NCBI RefSeq assembly: GCF_001507435.1
Contig: NZ_LMWH01000105.1
Span: 1 to 64,000 of the forward strand
Length of the DNA: 64,000 nt
Direction of reading: 5' to 3'
From: Streptomyces sp. NRRL F-5122
GTDB lineage: Bacteria > Actinomycetota > Actinomycetes > Streptomycetales > Streptomycetaceae
Position 1 is the first letter of the stretch. Each line of letters starts with the position of its first letter. Shown here piece after piece: positions 62,917 to 64,000 of this stretch. The position numbers were made by a program, and so were the translations under genes. The notes beneath the pieces were generated by a model, which had not been told where the DNA came from, ran no database searches, and saw only the letters and a list, made by a program, of their open reading frames with translations.

Positions 62917-64000
62917 GTGGCAGTCGTCGATGTATCCGAAGAGCTCAAGTCCCTCTCCTCGACCATGGAGTCGATCGAGGCCGTTCTGGACCTCGACAGG
63001 CTGAGGGCAGACATCGCCGTGCTCGAGGAGCAGGCAGCCGCGCCGTCCCTGTGGGACGACCCGGACGAGGCGCAGAAGATCACCAGCAAGCTCTCCCACC
63101 TCCAGTCCGAGGTGAGGAAGGCCGAGGCCCTGCGCGGCCGGATCGACGACCTCGGGGTGCTCTTCGAGCTCGCCGAGGCCGAGGACGACCCGGACACCCG
63201 CGTCGAGGCCGAGTCCGAGCTCACCGCGGTGCGGAAGGCACTGGACGAGATGGAGGTCCGGACGCTTCTCAGCGGCGAGTACGACGCCCGTGAGGCGCTC
63301 GTGAACATCCGCGCCGAGGCCGGTGGCGTCGACGCCGCCGACTTCGCCGAGAAGCTCCAGCGCATGTACCTGCGCTGGGCCGAGCAGCACGGCTACAAGA
63401 CCGAGGTCTACGACACGTCGTACGCGGAAGAGGCCGGGATCAAGTCCACGACCTTCGCCGTCCAGGCGCCGTACGCCTACGGCACCCTCTCCGTCGAGCA
63501 GGGCACGCACCGGCTGGTCCGCATCTCCCCCTACGACAACCAGGGGCGGCGTCAGACCTCCTTCGCGGGCGTGGAGATCCTTCCCGTCGTCGAGCAGTCC
63601 GACCACGTCGAGATCGACGACTCCGACCTCCGCGTCGATGTGTTCCGGTCCTCCGGTCCGGGCGGCCAGGGCGTCAACACGACCGACTCCGCCGTGCGGA
63701 TCACGCACCTCCCCACCGGCATCGTCGTCACCTGCCAGAACGAGCGCTCCCAGATCCAGAACAGGGCCAGCGCGATGAACGTCCTGCAGGCCAAGCTCCT
63801 CGAGCGGCGCCGTCAGGAGGAGCAGGCCAAGATGGACGCCCTCAAGGGTGACGGCGGCAACTCCTGGGGCAACCAGATGCGTTCGTACGTCCTGCACCCG
63901 TACCAGATGGTCAAGGACCTGCGGACCGAGCACGAAGTCGGCAACCCCGAGGCCGTGTTCAACGGCGAGATCGACGGGTTCATCGAAGCCGGGATTCGCT
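62917..64000 (+). CDS. prfB: Peptide chain release factor 2, 3' end beyond the window
   Basis: The first 361 codons of RF2 are present without a stop, ending [12 protein letters not shown]; only a few residues are missing. RF2 ends translation at UGA and UAA. The GGQ catalytic loop is [10 protein letters not shown] (near residue 249). The codon-reading tripeptide, normally SPF, reads S204-P205-Y206 in [15 protein letters not shown], encoded TCC CCC TAC. The N-terminal helical domain is [39 protein letters not shown]. There is no in-frame TGA and no programmed frameshift near codon 25, unlike E. coli. GTG 62917 is the likely start, in GGATGCGTGGCAG; no strong ribosome-binding site is visible. 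Confidence 0.96.
   Translation, partial: MAVVDVSEELKSLSSTMESIEAVLDLDRLRADIAVLEEQAAAPSLWDDPDEAQKITSKLSHLQSEVRKAEALRGRIDDLGVLFELAEAEDDPDTRVEAESELTAVRKALDEMEVRTLLSGEYDAREALVNIRAEAGGVDAADFAEKLQRMYLRWAEQHGYKTEVYDTSYAEEAGIKSTTFAVQAPYAYGTLSVEQGTHRLVRISPYDNQGRRQTSFAGVEILPVVEQSDHVEIDDSDLRVDVFRSSGPGGQGVNTTDSAVRITHLPTGIVVTCQNERSQIQNRASAMNVLQAKLLERRRQEEQAKMDALKGDGGNSWGNQMRSYVLHPYQMVKDLRTEHEVGNPEAVFNGEIDGFIEAGIR

Overview
This window is chromosomal DNA of a Streptomyces or very close relative. The evidence is very high G+C with strong third-position bias, frequent GTG starts, leaderless promoters, and a core gene order that is, from memory, characteristic of the genus: mtnA, then mtrA-mtrB-lpqB, a ComF-type gene, hpf, an orphan NarL-type regulator, secA, a large NAD-glutamate dehydrogenase, and pkaA-pkaB-prfB. 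The window opens in the last bases of a 5S rRNA gene and ends inside prfB (release factor 2).

Layout. 1-140: end of an rRNA operon with terminators. 173-5726 (minus): tightly packed five-gene operon GPDP-membrane / DUF4129 / DUF4350 / MoxR ATPase / DUF58, a probable envelope-linked chaperone system. 5868-9000: mtnA, an autoregulated MerR gene with a translationally coupled acetyltransferase, and a small membrane protein. 9138-13675: mtrA-mtrB-lpqB, the two-component system and lipoprotein linking cell wall and development. 13793-18546: ComF-type gene, ribosome hibernation factor, orphan response regulator, YcaQ-type DNA glycosylase, acetyltransferase. 18848-25084: secA, Rv3235-like protein (often found near secA), DUF6912 protein, HAD hydrolase, DJ-1/PfpI protein. 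25085-30025: 1646-residue NAD-GDH.

30248-51684 is a cell-surface glycopolymer region: GtrA flippase, GT-C-like membrane proteins, a TagGH-type exporter, galE, a GT2 enzyme, GT87- and GT39-like transferases and three tandem paralogues fusing a GT2 domain to a TagF-like glycerophosphotransferase. It is interrupted by two small regulatory islands: TetR / ADP-ribosylglycohydrolase / TetR / SDR, and OhrR-Ohr. 51850-55524 (minus) is a sugar ABC importer (binding protein plus two permeases, no ATPase); one permease has a large extracytoplasmic insertion. 55712-62763 holds a signalling module: an FHA-FtsK/EssC-like protein divergent from two membrane-anchored Ser/Thr kinases. prfB follows.

The most interesting signals are: the 9-bp-phased operator with a consensus leaderless promoter at 36931-37000; the three GT2-TagF fusions with rearranged catalytic motifs; the TxV(L/M)P repeats in PkaA beside an FHA protein; the MalF-like permease with an inserted beta-rich domain; and an RF2 with SPY instead of SPF. 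I saw no CRISPR array, tRNA, prophage or insertion sequence. All functional calls are from motif reading without database searches.
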